Below are positions 1 through 8,083 of a stretch of DNA of 21,432 nt, piece by piece. The stretch spans positions 1 to 21,432 of the forward strand of contig JAFWYA010000090.1 in NCBI GenBank assembly GCA_017517815.1, in the 5' to 3' direction. The stretch comes from Clostridia bacterium (lineage in GTDB: Bacteria; Bacillota_A; Clostridia; Christensenellales; Aristaeellaceae). The number at the start of each line of letters is the position of its first letter. The first letter of the stretch is position 1. Below the pieces are notes generated by a model. That model saw nothing but the letters and a program-made list of their open reading frames with translations, had not been told where the DNA came from and did not search any database. The translations under genes were made by a program, and so were the position numbers.

Positions 1-464
1 AGGAAGATCATGCTCTGACCATCGTCAGCGAGACCGCCTACTCCAACGGCGAGCGCGCCAAGGTCAAGTGCTACGGCGCTGACGACGTGCGTGAAGGCGT
101 TGCCATCATGTGGCATGAGGGCGTGGACGTTTCCATCACCGGCAACTCCACCAACCCCACCCGCTTCCAGCATCCCACCGCCGGCACCTACAAGAAGGAA
201 ATGACCGAAGCCGGTAAGAAGTACTTCTCTGTTGCTTCCGGTGGCGGCACTGGCCGTACCCTGCATCCCGACAACATGGCTGCCGGCCCCGCCTCCTACG
301 GCATGACCGACACCCTGGGCCGTATGCACTCCGACGCTCAGTTCGCCGGTTCCTCCTCCGTGCCTGCTCACGTTGAGATGATGGGCCTGATCGGCGCTGG
401 CAACAACCCCATGGTCGGCATGACCGTCGCCGTGGCCGTTGCTATTGAGGAAGCTTCCAAGTAA
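1..464 (+). CDS. GGGtGRT-family protein, C-terminal part (5' end outside window)
   Basis: The reading frame is open from base 3 to the TAA at 462-464 and encodes about 153 residues. It carries the sequence SGGGTGRTLHPDN, the hallmark that names the GGGtGRT protein family (Pfam PF14057), whose members I recall as being a little over 300 residues, so roughly the C-terminal half is here. The family is common in anaerobic Firmicutes; I know of no firmly assigned biochemical function and do not propose one. The internal ATG at 87 is not a start, because the conserved frame runs on upstream and no ribosome site precedes it. Codon choice is strongly biased (five of six prolines are CCC; glycine and alanine favour GGC and GCC), which suggests high expression. 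A strong terminator follows within 15 bases, so this ends its transcription unit. Confidence 0.85.
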   Translation, partial: EDHALTIVSETAYSNGERAKVKCYGADDVREGVAIMWHEGVDVSITGNSTNPTRFQHPTAGTYKKEMTEAGKKYFSVASGGGTGRTLHPDNMAAGPASYGMTDTLGRMHSDAQFAGSSSVPAHVEMMGLIGAGNNPMVGMTVAVAVAIEEASK

Positions 465-477
465 GCTGATTCTTTCA

Positions 478-511
478 AGGAGCTTGTCCGCAAGGATAAG
501 CTCCTTTTTTG
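478..511 (+). terminator. Intrinsic terminator of the GGGtGRT gene
   Basis: An 11-bp stem (479-489 with 494-504, one G-T pair) closes a GCAA tetraloop and is followed by a run of T from 505 to 510. It lies 14 bases after the stop codon. Confidence 0.9.
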
Positions 512-516
512 TATGC

Positions 517-559
517 AAAAAACAGCATGTCAGACCTTTCGGTCAGGCATGCTGTTTTT
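517..559. terminator. Bidirectional terminator between convergent units
   Basis: A long hairpin has arms of about 19 bases (517-535 and 542-559) with minor mismatches, flanked by A-run and T-run, so it can act on both strands. It sits 9 bases beyond the stop of the leftward operon and backs up the rightward terminator just before it. Confidence 0.85.
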
Positions 560-567
560 AAAAACTC

Positions 568-1398
568 TTATGCAAGCATCTTTTCCGCTGCTCTACGCAT
601 ATAGGCAGATGCCGCCATATATGCCTCATGATCCGGCAGATGCTCCACAAAAACAGGCACATCCCCATCCAATTCACAAGCCAGCTTCAGCACCAGCGGC
701 AAATCAATGCTTCCCTGGCCCGGCGGCACTTCTTCCATGCAAAGGGGCAGACGCAGATCGTCAATCAGCACGTCCTTGGCATGAATGCTGCGGATATGCG
801 GCCCAAGCAATTCGAAGCACTTGTGGATAAACGCAGAGGAATCTCTGTAGCGGTCGATGCTGTTGATCATGTTGCAGTAATCCAGATGCACCTGAAATGC
901 CGGTCTATCAACATCTTTGATCATCTGCAGATACTCTTGGGGCGACTCGGGGCACATCCACGGCATGGGTTCAATGGAAAAGCAGGTTTTTTGAGGCTTG
1001 ACTGCATCGATGATTTTTTGTGTTGTCGTAATGGCGTCTTCGTAAAAAGCCTTTGATGCATGCTCTGGATGATAGCCATCCCACAGCTTTGCCCACGAAC
1101 CAATGATATTCACACAGCAGCGTGCACCCACTTCCTCCGCCAGCTCCAGCTGACGAATAGCCCATTCGATATTGGCCGCCTTTTCTGCCGGATCGCGCGA
1201 CATGCAGTTGCGCCATACGCCAACCTCGCCGATCAGCAGATCGTTGTCCTGCGCACAGCGAAGATAGTCCTGCCTCACGCTTTTTGGCGCGGTGCTGTCC
1301 ACAGGAAAGATGACTGCTGTATATCCCAGTTCACGCACATGAGCAAGCCACTCCGCAGGCGAAGCATACGGTTTCATCACAGAACCGCCAAGTCTCAT
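568..1398 (-). CDS. Sugar phosphate isomerase/epimerase-like TIM-barrel protein
   Basis: The 276-residue product resembles the xylose isomerase-like / AP-endonuclease-2 TIM barrel superfamily (PF01261), which includes ketose 3-epimerases, inosose dehydratases and related sugar enzymes. Expected divalent metal ligands are visible: E143 in SIEPMP, D173 in HLDYCN, H206 in IHAKD and E252 in VEHLPD, plus a PGQGSID loop at 226-232 typical of sugar epimerases. An upstream ATG at 1416 overlaps the stop of the preceding gene, but an AGGAGAG ribosome site lies between the two, so the ATG at 1398 is the better start. It is the last gene of the five-gene leftward operon and ends at a strong terminator. 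The substrate cannot be told from sequence; a sugar or sugar acid released by the upstream hydrolases is an inference. Confidence 0.85.
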   Translation of the reverse strand: MRLGGSVMKPYASPAEWLAHVRELGYTAVIFPVDSTAPKSVRQDYLRCAQDNDLLIGEVGVWRNCMSRDPAEKAANIEWAIRQLELAEEVGARCCVNIIGSWAKLWDGYHPEHASKAFYEDAITTTQKIIDAVKPQKTCFSIEPMPWMCPESPQEYLQMIKDVDRPAFQVHLDYCNMINSIDRYRDSSAFIHKCFELLGPHIRSIHAKDVLIDDLRLPLCMEEVPPGQGSIDLPLVLKLACELDGDVPVFVEHLPDHEAYMAASAYMRRAAEKMLA

Positions 1399-1415
1399 CG
1401 TTCTCTCTCCTTTCA

Positions 1416-2312
1416 TTACCAGTTGAAAGCACCCATGCGAACCACGGAAGGATCAATGCTGTCAAGATCCTTCGAACATGTCATGGCCATGGTATAAGCA
1501 AGCGAACGCGTGATATCCTCAACGGCTTTCTGTACACCAGCGGCGCCGTTTTCCCTCAGACTGTTCATCAGCGGACGGCCAATGGAACAGGCCTTTGCAC
1601 CCAAGGCCAAAGCCTTGAATACATCCAGACCAGTTTGCAGGCTGCAGTCCACAAACAGCGGAATCTTTCCTTCTGTTTCCTGCAGAATTTCTGGCAGAAT
1701 CATCAGCGGCGGCACAGCGCTGTCCAGTCGTCCATTGTGATGAGAAATCACCATACCCTGTACGCCTGCGTCTGCGCATTTGCGCGCATCCTGTTTGCTC
1801 AATACCCCCTTGATAACAAACGGAAGTGAGGTACTTTTCACAAGCTCTGCCACTTCTGCCTGTGTCATCGGAAACATGGGCATATCTTCGATCACATCAT
1901 AGCCGTGGCGTACGTCAAAAGCATGATCGATGTCAATGCCTACTGCCAGCACGCCGCATTCCTCCGCATGTCGGATCTTGTCACGAATGCTGCTGCGGTC
2001 GGCATAGGGCTTGATGATCTTGATCACAGAAGCACCCGAAGCAACCATTGCCTCCAGTTCTTCTTTGGGACCCATGCCGCTCCATACCACTGCGCCTGCC
2101 GCCGATGCACCGCACGCCATTTCAGCCATGCCGTTGGGGTATGTGTTGCCCAAATGAGACAATGCGCCGGTCATTACAGGAGTGGCAAATGTTTTACCAT
2201 AAAGCGTCATCTGCGTAGATGGCATTACCGCATCCAGATGGCGCATTTCAACCAGCAGGCTGTCCAGATAGGCCCTCGTGATCACATCAGATGAAACAGA
2301 ACGCTTTTCCAT
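1416..2312 (-). CDS. Divergent FMN-dependent alpha-hydroxy-acid dehydrogenase-like protein
   Basis: The 298-residue TIM barrel resembles the FMN_dh family (PF01070: lactate oxidase, glycolate oxidase, L-lactate dehydrogenase). The segment VIKGVLSKQDARKCADAGV (166-184) matches the family's lysine-bearing KGV strand (K168). SHHNGRLD (190-197) corresponds to the canonical SNHGGRQLD active-site motif, keeping the catalytic His (H192) and substrate Arg (R195). Departures are clear: the FMN phosphate loop, usually DGGIRRG, reads DCSLQTG (222-228), and the strand that normally carries WFQLY reads VIKII. It is shorter than usual (350-400 residues). An AAGGAGG site sits 7 bases before the ATG; it begins 12 bases after the GH9 gene. 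FMN binding is likely; the reaction could be 2-hydroxy-acid oxidation or something else. Confidence 0.8.
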   Translation of the reverse strand: MEKRSVSSDVITRAYLDSLLVEMRHLDAVMPSTQMTLYGKTFATPVMTGALSHLGNTYPNGMAEMACGASAAGAVVWSGMGPKEELEAMVASGASVIKIIKPYADRSSIRDKIRHAEECGVLAVGIDIDHAFDVRHGYDVIEDMPMFPMTQAEVAELVKSTSLPFVIKGVLSKQDARKCADAGVQGMVISHHNGRLDSAVPPLMILPEILQETEGKIPLFVDCSLQTGLDVFKALALGAKACSIGRPLMNSLRENGAAGVQKAVEDITRSLAYTMAMTCSKDLDSIDPSVVRMGAFNW

Positions 2313-2324
2313 GCTGTATCCTCC

Positions 2325-4700
2325 TTATTTTCCGTTGGCATAGACCTGCGACAGCGTCCACATCCACTTGTTGGCAGGACAGATCCATACTTCCTTGTAC
2401 GTGGCTGTGCAAACCTGCGGCCAGTAGGGCGCGTCGGCGTCATCCAGCGTCTGAATGCCTACAGGCATCTGACCGATGGTCTGACCAGGCTGCACGGCAT
2501 ATTCATCTGTCCATTCGTACCCCTCGCCGTAAATCAGCGACTGGGCAAATGGGTTTTTGCCCACTGTCCACTCCAGCTGACGCTGCACCAGCGAAGCAGC
2601 TTCCGTTTCGCCGGTAATGCGTGCAGCTGCTCCAAGCGCCGTCGCCTGCGAAAGCAGCACGTTCAGATTGCCGCGGAAGGAGAACCATACCGGGAATTTG
2701 CGCAGATAGTATCCTTTGCCAAGCGGGATGCCCCGCTGCACCTGTTTCTTGAAGTCACGCAAATTTTCTTCATCACCGCAAATAATGGTCGGCAGAACCA
2801 TTTCCGGATGATCGATGGCCTCGTCCTCGTGATACACGCCTTCAGGCAGCATTCCCCACGGATCGGTATAGGCTGCACAGGTCTTAGCGTATTCACAGTA
2901 CAAACGCAATGCATTCATCCATAGCGGATGATCCGGATGATCCGGACACAGTTCACACAGTGTGGAAAGGCCCATTGTGAGGTACTGCTCAAACGAATGA
3001 TGGGCGTGATGCCAGATCATGGTATGCTTTGTATCCCACCAGAAGAAACCGCGAACCGGACGATCCCAGTCGGGAAGTTCCGTCTGCTGGCATTGCATCA
3101 GCAGGCGGGCATATTCAGCCGCTACCTCCAGATATTCCTGCATGCCGGCGCGGTATAGTTCAGCTGCAGCGCTGACGGCCGCCGCATACAGCTTGACATC
3201 CTGTTCGCCCGTATCGTTGTTAAAGAAATCAACCGTCTGATCACGCTGTGCCTTGACTGCAAACTGGAAATCCTCGTGAGCAATGCGCAGAGCGTATTGG
3301 GACAGAACAGGATCGCTCTCACGCAGAGCATAAGCACCCAACGCTTCCGCATAGGCGGATACAAAGTTGGTAAAGGGACTGGTGGTCGGAATGGAAATGA
3401 CGTCATCTTCCGTTCCGATGATGCCATCCGTCCAGATGGAAAGGGACGAGTAAGAAGAGCGATAACCGTCGCCAAAACGCACTTTCAGCACATAGTCAAG
3501 GCCCCAGCGAGCCTCTTCCAGCACACGCTCGTACAGCCGCTCACGCAGACCGTCCTCCCCTTCCAGAGCCCTCGCCAGCAGGAACAGCGCCGCTGTACCG
3601 TCGGCGGTATTGTTCATACCCTGTGCCAGATCGGCCGCATCATGCCATCCGCCATTTGCCACGATGGCACGTCCATCCGGATGTTTGAGCAGCAGATCGG
3701 TATGGCAGGCGCGGTGTTTTCCTTCCACTGCCACGCCGCAGCGCTGCGACAGGTAGAAATTGAGCACTTTCCAGATGGAGGCGTCCCACACCTGCTCATC
3801 AATCTCAAATGCACGTGTGCTGACATCCCCTGCCTTCAGCAGATAACGTCCAGTCTGCGTAATCTCGCTGAAATCCATCACGCACAGTCCCTCACGCTTT
3901 TCCACAGGCTTGGTAAGTACTACACGACCAGTGCCGGTTTCAACAACATGGAACTGTTCAGCAGAAAGGTTTTGCGCTGCAACCGCCTGTTTTTTCTCCT
4001 GCGGATGATAACCGCTCCCGCTGAAAGCAATGACACCCTCACCGGGAATCCAGCCTTCGCATACATCAGCTTCTACCTTCTGCAGTTCCAGACGGGCCAG
4101 ATACCACGTGCAGGTATCCACTGTATCAAACTCGTGCCCACACATATCGTATTCCAGTGCAACGCCCACCACATTGTCGCGATGCACATGCGGAATTTCC
4201 ACTGTGATGTGGTTCCACTGATCCGGCTTCAGGTTTACATTGTGAGCGCCCTCACGGAAATACTTGTCCGGCACGGGATGCGCACCCTCGTTATACAGCT
4301 GCACACGCACACACAGGGACTTCATGCCCGGCACATGCGGCCACACCCACAAAGAAAGGCGATTCCAGTCCTGCCAGTTTTCATGATCGATCACGCGCAT
4401 GGCGCCGGGCTCGGAATAAATACGTCCCCTCCCTCGCCCGGGCAGCCAGTCCGGCAGATTCGATTTTGCCGTAAACTTCAGGCTTGTCTTTCCATCCAGC
4501 ACATGTTCGTCTGACAGTTCGATCGCGGCATAGGGCGTAAGAGTCTTCCAGCCGTCCAGCGACTGCATATCGTCCAGAAGTCTGGTTTCGATGACCGGCT
4601 TTGCGCGCAGACGAGCATCGGTCGTTTCATTCTCATCGATTGGCATGATTTTGTGCGCATCTCTGGAAAGGTCGATCAGTCTCTGCAAACGTTCTTTCAT
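2325..4700 (-). CDS. Glycoside hydrolase family 9-type enzyme with N-terminal Ig-like domain
   Basis: The 791-residue product has three parts: a beta-sandwich, galactose-binding-like region (about 40-215), an Ig-like CelD_N-type domain (about 217-300), and an (alpha/alpha)6-barrel GH9 domain (about 305-791). GGWHDAADL (350-358) matches the GH9 GGWYDAGD motif, with the two catalytic-site aspartates D354 and D357. Near the end TYKEVW places E770 where GH9 has its general acid in the NEV motif. The usual HHR loop is replaced by a GQMPVGIQT stretch, so it belongs to a side branch. There is no signal peptide, dockerin or anchor, implying an intracellular enzyme on imported oligosaccharides. Some GH9 members, such as Vibrio ones, are exo-glucosaminidases rather than cellulases. 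Its ATG overlaps the upstream stop (ATGA) behind an AGGAGG site. Confidence 0.88.
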   Translation of the reverse strand: MKERLQRLIDLSRDAHKIMPIDENETTDARLRAKPVIETRLLDDMQSLDGWKTLTPYAAIELSDEHVLDGKTSLKFTAKSNLPDWLPGRGRGRIYSEPGAMRVIDHENWQDWNRLSLWVWPHVPGMKSLCVRVQLYNEGAHPVPDKYFREGAHNVNLKPDQWNHITVEIPHVHRDNVVGVALEYDMCGHEFDTVDTCTWYLARLELQKVEADVCEGWIPGEGVIAFSGSGYHPQEKKQAVAAQNLSAEQFHVVETGTGRVVLTKPVEKREGLCVMDFSEITQTGRYLLKAGDVSTRAFEIDEQVWDASIWKVLNFYLSQRCGVAVEGKHRACHTDLLLKHPDGRAIVANGGWHDAADLAQGMNNTADGTAALFLLARALEGEDGLRERLYERVLEEARWGLDYVLKVRFGDGYRSSYSSLSIWTDGIIGTEDDVISIPTTSPFTNFVSAYAEALGAYALRESDPVLSQYALRIAHEDFQFAVKAQRDQTVDFFNNDTGEQDVKLYAAAVSAAAELYRAGMQEYLEVAAEYARLLMQCQQTELPDWDRPVRGFFWWDTKHTMIWHHAHHSFEQYLTMGLSTLCELCPDHPDHPLWMNALRLYCEYAKTCAAYTDPWGMLPEGVYHEDEAIDHPEMVLPTIICGDEENLRDFKKQVQRGIPLGKGYYLRKFPVWFSFRGNLNVLLSQATALGAAARITGETEAASLVQRQLEWTVGKNPFAQSLIYGEGYEWTDEYAVQPGQTIGQMPVGIQTLDDADAPYWPQVCTATYKEVWICPANKWMWTLSQVYANGK

Positions 4701-6175
4701 TGTCTGTCCTCCTGTTTTGGGCTGTATGCAGTCATCCAGCCTTCGTATTCTGTAAGGAAGTCCTCCGCCTTTTTTACCATTCTCACACCGACAGTATCTG
4801 CGTCAGCAAAACCAAAGCTCACGACCAATTGTCCAAAATAGCGGTCGATGATCCACACATTCAGTCGAAGTGTCTGTGGCGCTGCCCATGCTGCAGACGC
4901 TGCGCAGCGATAGCAAAAATCCGTGATTTCATGCACGTTGCCACGCCAGTCGGAATAACCCAGCTGAGGGAAGAACCCCATTTCGTTTTCTCCCATGCTA
5001 AAGGGCAGCTGCTTTTCACCCTGTGGGTTGATATAGGTAAAAACGCCTTTTCCCATTCCGTCAAAGTCCAGTCTGAAACGGCTGATCTGCATGGGATTGT
5101 CCCTGCATTCAAACCAACGCCCGCTGATTTTATCTGCAAAAGCAGACGACGTTTCTCCCAAAGCGACTGGCAGTCCTGTTTCCGGCAGTGCGAAGGCCCC
5201 TTCTTCCAGCAATGGCTCATCTGTCATGTGGTCGACAACACATTCAAAAACAGAATCAAAGATCAACGCGTTCATTTTTTCAGCAGCCAGTTGATTATCG
5301 CCCGTACAGACAAACACAAAATCCTTATCCGGCACACAAATGGCGAACTGACTGCCCATTCCATTGAAGGAGAAGCCTCCGCGGTAGGTCATCCAGAACT
5401 GATACCCATAGCCGCAGCTGTTATAATGCAGCTTGTTTTCCATGTTGTTATCCGTGCGCTTGGTGGTAGCCAGCGTCAGGTAGTCTGCATCCAGCAGCTG
5501 TTCTCCTTCCCACTGGCCTTTGTGCATAACCAGTCGGGCAAAATTCATCAGCGCACGCGGCGTAGCGATCAGTGCCGAATCGCCCCAAGGCGTGCCATCG
5601 GGCGTTTCGAGCATCTGCGCATTTTCAAAGCCGCCAATCCGGTTCAGCGCGATCTTACGCAAATAATCCATAAACGGCATGCCACTCACCCGTTCCACCA
5701 GCACGCTTAGGATATACGAACCAGTACTGTCGTAGTGGAACAGCGTGCCGGAAGGCTTAACAGGCTTTTGCGCAAAGTAGAAAGCAGTGCGGTCTGTAAC
5801 GCCCGGATGAAACCAGTTGATGTCTGCAAAGCAGGTGCACATCATCAGCATATGGCGGATGGTCTGATTTTGCAGTTCTGGCGGTATGACGGCAGGCAGC
5901 TTGTCAGAAAAATACTGGATGATCGGATCGTCCAGCGACAGCTTTCCCTCCGCCGCCAGCTGACCAACAGCGACCGACACAAAACTCTTGGTGACCGAAT
6001 ACATACGGTGCGGCGTCTGGGCGGTAAAGGGCTTCCAGTAATGTTCCAAAAACAGCCCGTTTCCCCTTGCCATCAGAACCGAATGAAGATTGATGCCATT
6101 TTTTTCAAAGCGGTCAAACAACTGCTGCAGCTGTTGTTTGCTGACGCCGGCTTGTGCAGGTGCGATCCTGTGCAT
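4697..6175 (-). CDS. Serine hydrolase of the beta-lactamase / DD-peptidase fold
   Basis: The 492-residue protein belongs to the beta-lactamase superfamily PF00144 (class C lactamases, DD-peptidases, D-aminopeptidases, esterases). The nucleophile motif SVTK (S60, K63) follows the usual MYSVTKSF context, and Y148 in HYDSTGSY supplies the second motif, with Asn of the classical YxN replaced by Ser (Y-D-S). Residues after about 330 form a beta-rich C-terminal domain seen in many clostridial members. No signal peptide or membrane segment is visible, so it should act in the cytosol, unlike true lactamases. The ATG at 6193 overlaps the preceding stop without a ribosome site; AAGGAGG lies between it and the ATG at 6175, which I take as the start. 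Next to a D-Ala-D-Ala dipeptidase, a D-amino peptide or amide substrate is plausible, but esterase activity cannot be excluded. Confidence 0.88.
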   Translation of the reverse strand: MHRIAPAQAGVSKQQLQQLFDRFEKNGINLHSVLMARGNGLFLEHYWKPFTAQTPHRMYSVTKSFVSVAVGQLAAEGKLSLDDPIIQYFSDKLPAVIPPELQNQTIRHMLMMCTCFADINWFHPGVTDRTAFYFAQKPVKPSGTLFHYDSTGSYILSVLVERVSGMPFMDYLRKIALNRIGGFENAQMLETPDGTPWGDSALIATPRALMNFARLVMHKGQWEGEQLLDADYLTLATTKRTDNNMENKLHYNSCGYGYQFWMTYRGGFSFNGMGSQFAICVPDKDFVFVCTGDNQLAAEKMNALIFDSVFECVVDHMTDEPLLEEGAFALPETGLPVALGETSSAFADKISGRWFECRDNPMQISRFRLDFDGMGKGVFTYINPQGEKQLPFSMGENEMGFFPQLGYSDWRGNVHEITDFCYRCAASAAWAAPQTLRLNVWIIDRYFGQLVVSFGFADADTVGVRMVKKAEDFLTEYEGWMTAYSPKQEDRQ

Positions 6176-6189
6176 TCGTCCATCCTCCT

Positions 6190-6834
6190 TCATTCGATGG
6201 GAAAATCAAAGTAGGTATCAGGATAAGGATCCGGCGTGACCATGTAATGCCACCATTCTTCTTTCAGCAGGCGAAAACCATTGCTGCACATCACACTGCA
6301 AAGCAGTTCGCGGTTTGATTGCTGCTGTTGAGTCAACCCTTCTGCACCATGATGGGACCTTTCATCCATAAAATCGAATATGCTACCCATGTCCAGTTCC
6401 TGCATGGTCTGCATATCCACCAGCGTCAGATCAACAGCGCAGCCTCTTGTATGGCCGGACTTTTTGGCAATGTAGCCTTTTTCAAACATATCGGCCTTTT
6501 CAACGCGCGGATAATGGATGGGTTTGCGGCGATCATCATCCACATCCGCACCCCAGCGTACAAAATCATCCACGGCACGCTGAGGACGATAGGAATCAAA
6601 AAACTTGATCAGATAACCCTTTTCGCGAAAAATTGCAGCCGCTTTTACCAGCCGCTGCGCCGCTTCACGGGTCACTACAACCAACGGCGCGTTATAACCC
6701 TCCACTCTGCGGCCCAGAAAATTGTCAGTACCTGCGTACTTGGCGTCTATGATACAGTCCTCAATGACATCATCAATATACAAAAAGCCATCCGGAAGAC
6801 CTTTTTTGCAAATACCCTTCGTACTTTGGTTCAT
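6190..6834 (-). CDS. D-alanyl-D-alanine dipeptidase, VanX/DdpX type
   Basis: The 214-residue protein fits the zinc D-Ala-D-Ala dipeptidase family (PF01427, peptidase family M15D). The zinc motif SGHTRGCAVD supplies H128 and D135, and EEWWH supplies the base E193 and ligand H196; the spacings (7 and 3) equal those of VanX (H116, D123, E181, H184). R83 in SYRP matches the transition-state Arg. The enzyme family hydrolyses free D-Ala-D-Ala in the cytosol; no signal peptide is seen. No VanH, VanA or VanRS gene accompanies it, so a nutritional role like that of E. coli DdpX is more likely than glycopeptide resistance. An upstream in-frame ATG at 6903 would lie inside the promoter, so the ATG at 6834 behind AAAGGGG is chosen. 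It heads the operon, with its stop overlapping the next potential ATG. Confidence 0.92.
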   Translation of the reverse strand: MNQSTKGICKKGLPDGFLYIDDVIEDCIIDAKYAGTDNFLGRRVEGYNAPLVVVTREAAQRLVKAAAIFREKGYLIKFFDSYRPQRAVDDFVRWGADVDDDRRKPIHYPRVEKADMFEKGYIAKKSGHTRGCAVDLTLVDMQTMQELDMGSIFDFMDERSHHGAEGLTQQQQSNRELLCSVMCSNGFRLLKEEWWHYMVTPDPYPDTYFDFPIE

Positions 6835-6874
6835 TGCGGTCAGCCCCTTTTTCAATTGTACAAAACCTGCATTC

Positions 6875-6903
6875 ATCATACCATATGCCCAAATGCCGCG
6901 CAA
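6875..6903 (-). promoter_or_regulatory. Promoter of the VanX-led operon
   Basis: On the minus strand TTGCGC (6898-6903) and TATGAT (6875-6880) are 17 bp apart. The -10 is extended (TGG before it), which compensates for the weak -35. The predicted start gives a leader of about 34 bases before the ATG at 6834. Confidence 0.65.
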
Positions 6904-6906
6904 GTC

Positions 6907-6932
6907 AAAAACACCCGACGAGCGGGTGTTTT
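6907..6932 (-). terminator. Terminator of the M20 peptidase gene
   Basis: CACCCG (6912-6917) pairs with CGGGTG (6923-6928), extended by four A-T pairs; on the minus strand the stem ends in a run of five T. It is just past the M20 stop codon and separates that gene from the VanX operon. Confidence 0.85.
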
Positions 6933-6938
6933 AAAAGG

Positions 6939-8066
6939 TTATTCAAAATGATGCATAATCAGTTCAAACGCCAGACCCAGTCCGGGAAGAAGACTATCAA
7001 TCTCAACATATTCCTCGCGTGTATGAGCACCTGCGCCCTTATAGCAGCCCAAACACACCGCCGGAATGCTCATAGAGAGCGGAATATTGCAGTCCGTCGA
7101 TCCTGAACGGTACTCCAGTTCGGCGCCATAGTGCTTTTGAACCGCCTGTCTTGCACGATCCATCAACTGTTTTTCACGTTCGGGGTCCACCTCGCCCGAG
7201 CACGGGCGATCACCCACAAGCTCCACGTTGACTTCAATGCCCTTGGCTCGATAGAATGCCACAGCTGCATCCAGATGGGCCTGCATCACTTCAAGCGATT
7301 CACGCTCATCTGAGCGGAACTCATAGAGCATTTCCGCCTGCTGGGCAATGGTGTTGACGGATGTTCCACCGCTGATCGTCCCCACATTATAGGTGGTTTT
7401 TCCCTTCGCAGGCGCCTTCATGGCATACAGTGCATCAATCATGGAGGCCAGGCAGGCAATGGCATTACGGTTGCCAAAATTGCTGTAAGAGTGGCCCCCC
7501 TCGGTTTTGATCTCAATGCGGTATCGTTTTGAACCGACTGCCTTATTGACACAGGTGGAATACTGGCCATCCAGAGAGACCCATTCCGTTATACGATCGC
7601 CGTAATCCCGCATAATTCTGCGCGAACCCTTCAGGTTTCCAAGCCCCTCTTCGCAGGCATTGATCACCAGCAAAACGCCTGTACCAATCGGCTTAATCTG
7701 TTTTTGAGCAATAAATTTTGCAACCGTCATCAGCGCAGCCACATTGGCAGTATCATCCCCTATGCCGGGGCAGTAGATCCGGCCGTTTTCAATCTGCAGC
7801 GGCAGCTTCTCCATATCTGGAAACACGACGTCACTATGCGCCATATAGACGACCAGCGGCCCTTCCGTGTAGCCGACAGGATATACAACATTCAGCGCTT
7901 CATCAATATATACTCCTTGGGCGCCCTGCCTCTCAAGCCACTCTTTGCAATACCGTGCCCGACGCTCCTCATGATGGGACGGCGCCGGAATCTGCGCCAG
8001 TTCCACCAGCAGATCAAAGGCTTCCTGCTGATGCGCCTGAATATACGCCATCATTTCCTGCCGCAT
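6939..8066 (-). CDS. M20-family metallopeptidase
   Basis: The 375-residue product is a two-zinc M20 peptidase (relatives: dipeptidases, ArgE, DapE, peptidase T, CPDG2). Metal-site motifs appear in order: MAHSDV with H77, GIGDDTAN with the bridging D104 or D105, NACEEG with the catalytic and ligand pair E139-E140, and a late GAHTREEY giving the last His. A dimerisation domain occupies roughly the middle (about 185-300). There is no signal peptide, so it is probably a cytosolic peptidase or deacylase. The chosen ATG at 8066 follows a strong GGGGGG site; the earlier in-frame ATG at 8108 would include the spacer and has no ribosome site. It has its own terminator but lies head-to-tail with the VanX operon, so a joint role in peptide salvage is possible but unproven. 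Confidence 0.88.
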   Translation of the reverse strand: MRQEMMAYIQAHQQEAFDLLVELAQIPAPSHHEERRARYCKEWLERQGAQGVYIDEALNVVYPVGYTEGPLVVYMAHSDVVFPDMEKLPLQIENGRIYCPGIGDDTANVAALMTVAKFIAQKQIKPIGTGVLLVINACEEGLGNLKGSRRIMRDYGDRITEWVSLDGQYSTCVNKAVGSKRYRIEIKTEGGHSYSNFGNRNAIACLASMIDALYAMKAPAKGKTTYNVGTISGGTSVNTIAQQAEMLYEFRSDERESLEVMQAHLDAAVAFYRAKGIEVNVELVGDRPCSGEVDPEREKQLMDRARQAVQKHYGAELEYRSGSTDCNIPLSMSIPAVCLGCYKGAGAHTREEYVEIDSLLPGLGLAFELIMHHFE

Positions 8067-8083
8067 GAGATTCCCCCCTTTGT

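Noticed and set aside
3276..4514. Rightward 412-codon frame opposite the GH9 gene
   Set aside because: Antisense to a well-supported GH9 domain, His/Gln-rich, with no ribosome site.
6190..6834. Vancomycin-resistance gene cluster
   Set aside because: Only the VanX-type dipeptidase is present; ligase, dehydrogenase and two-component genes are absent.
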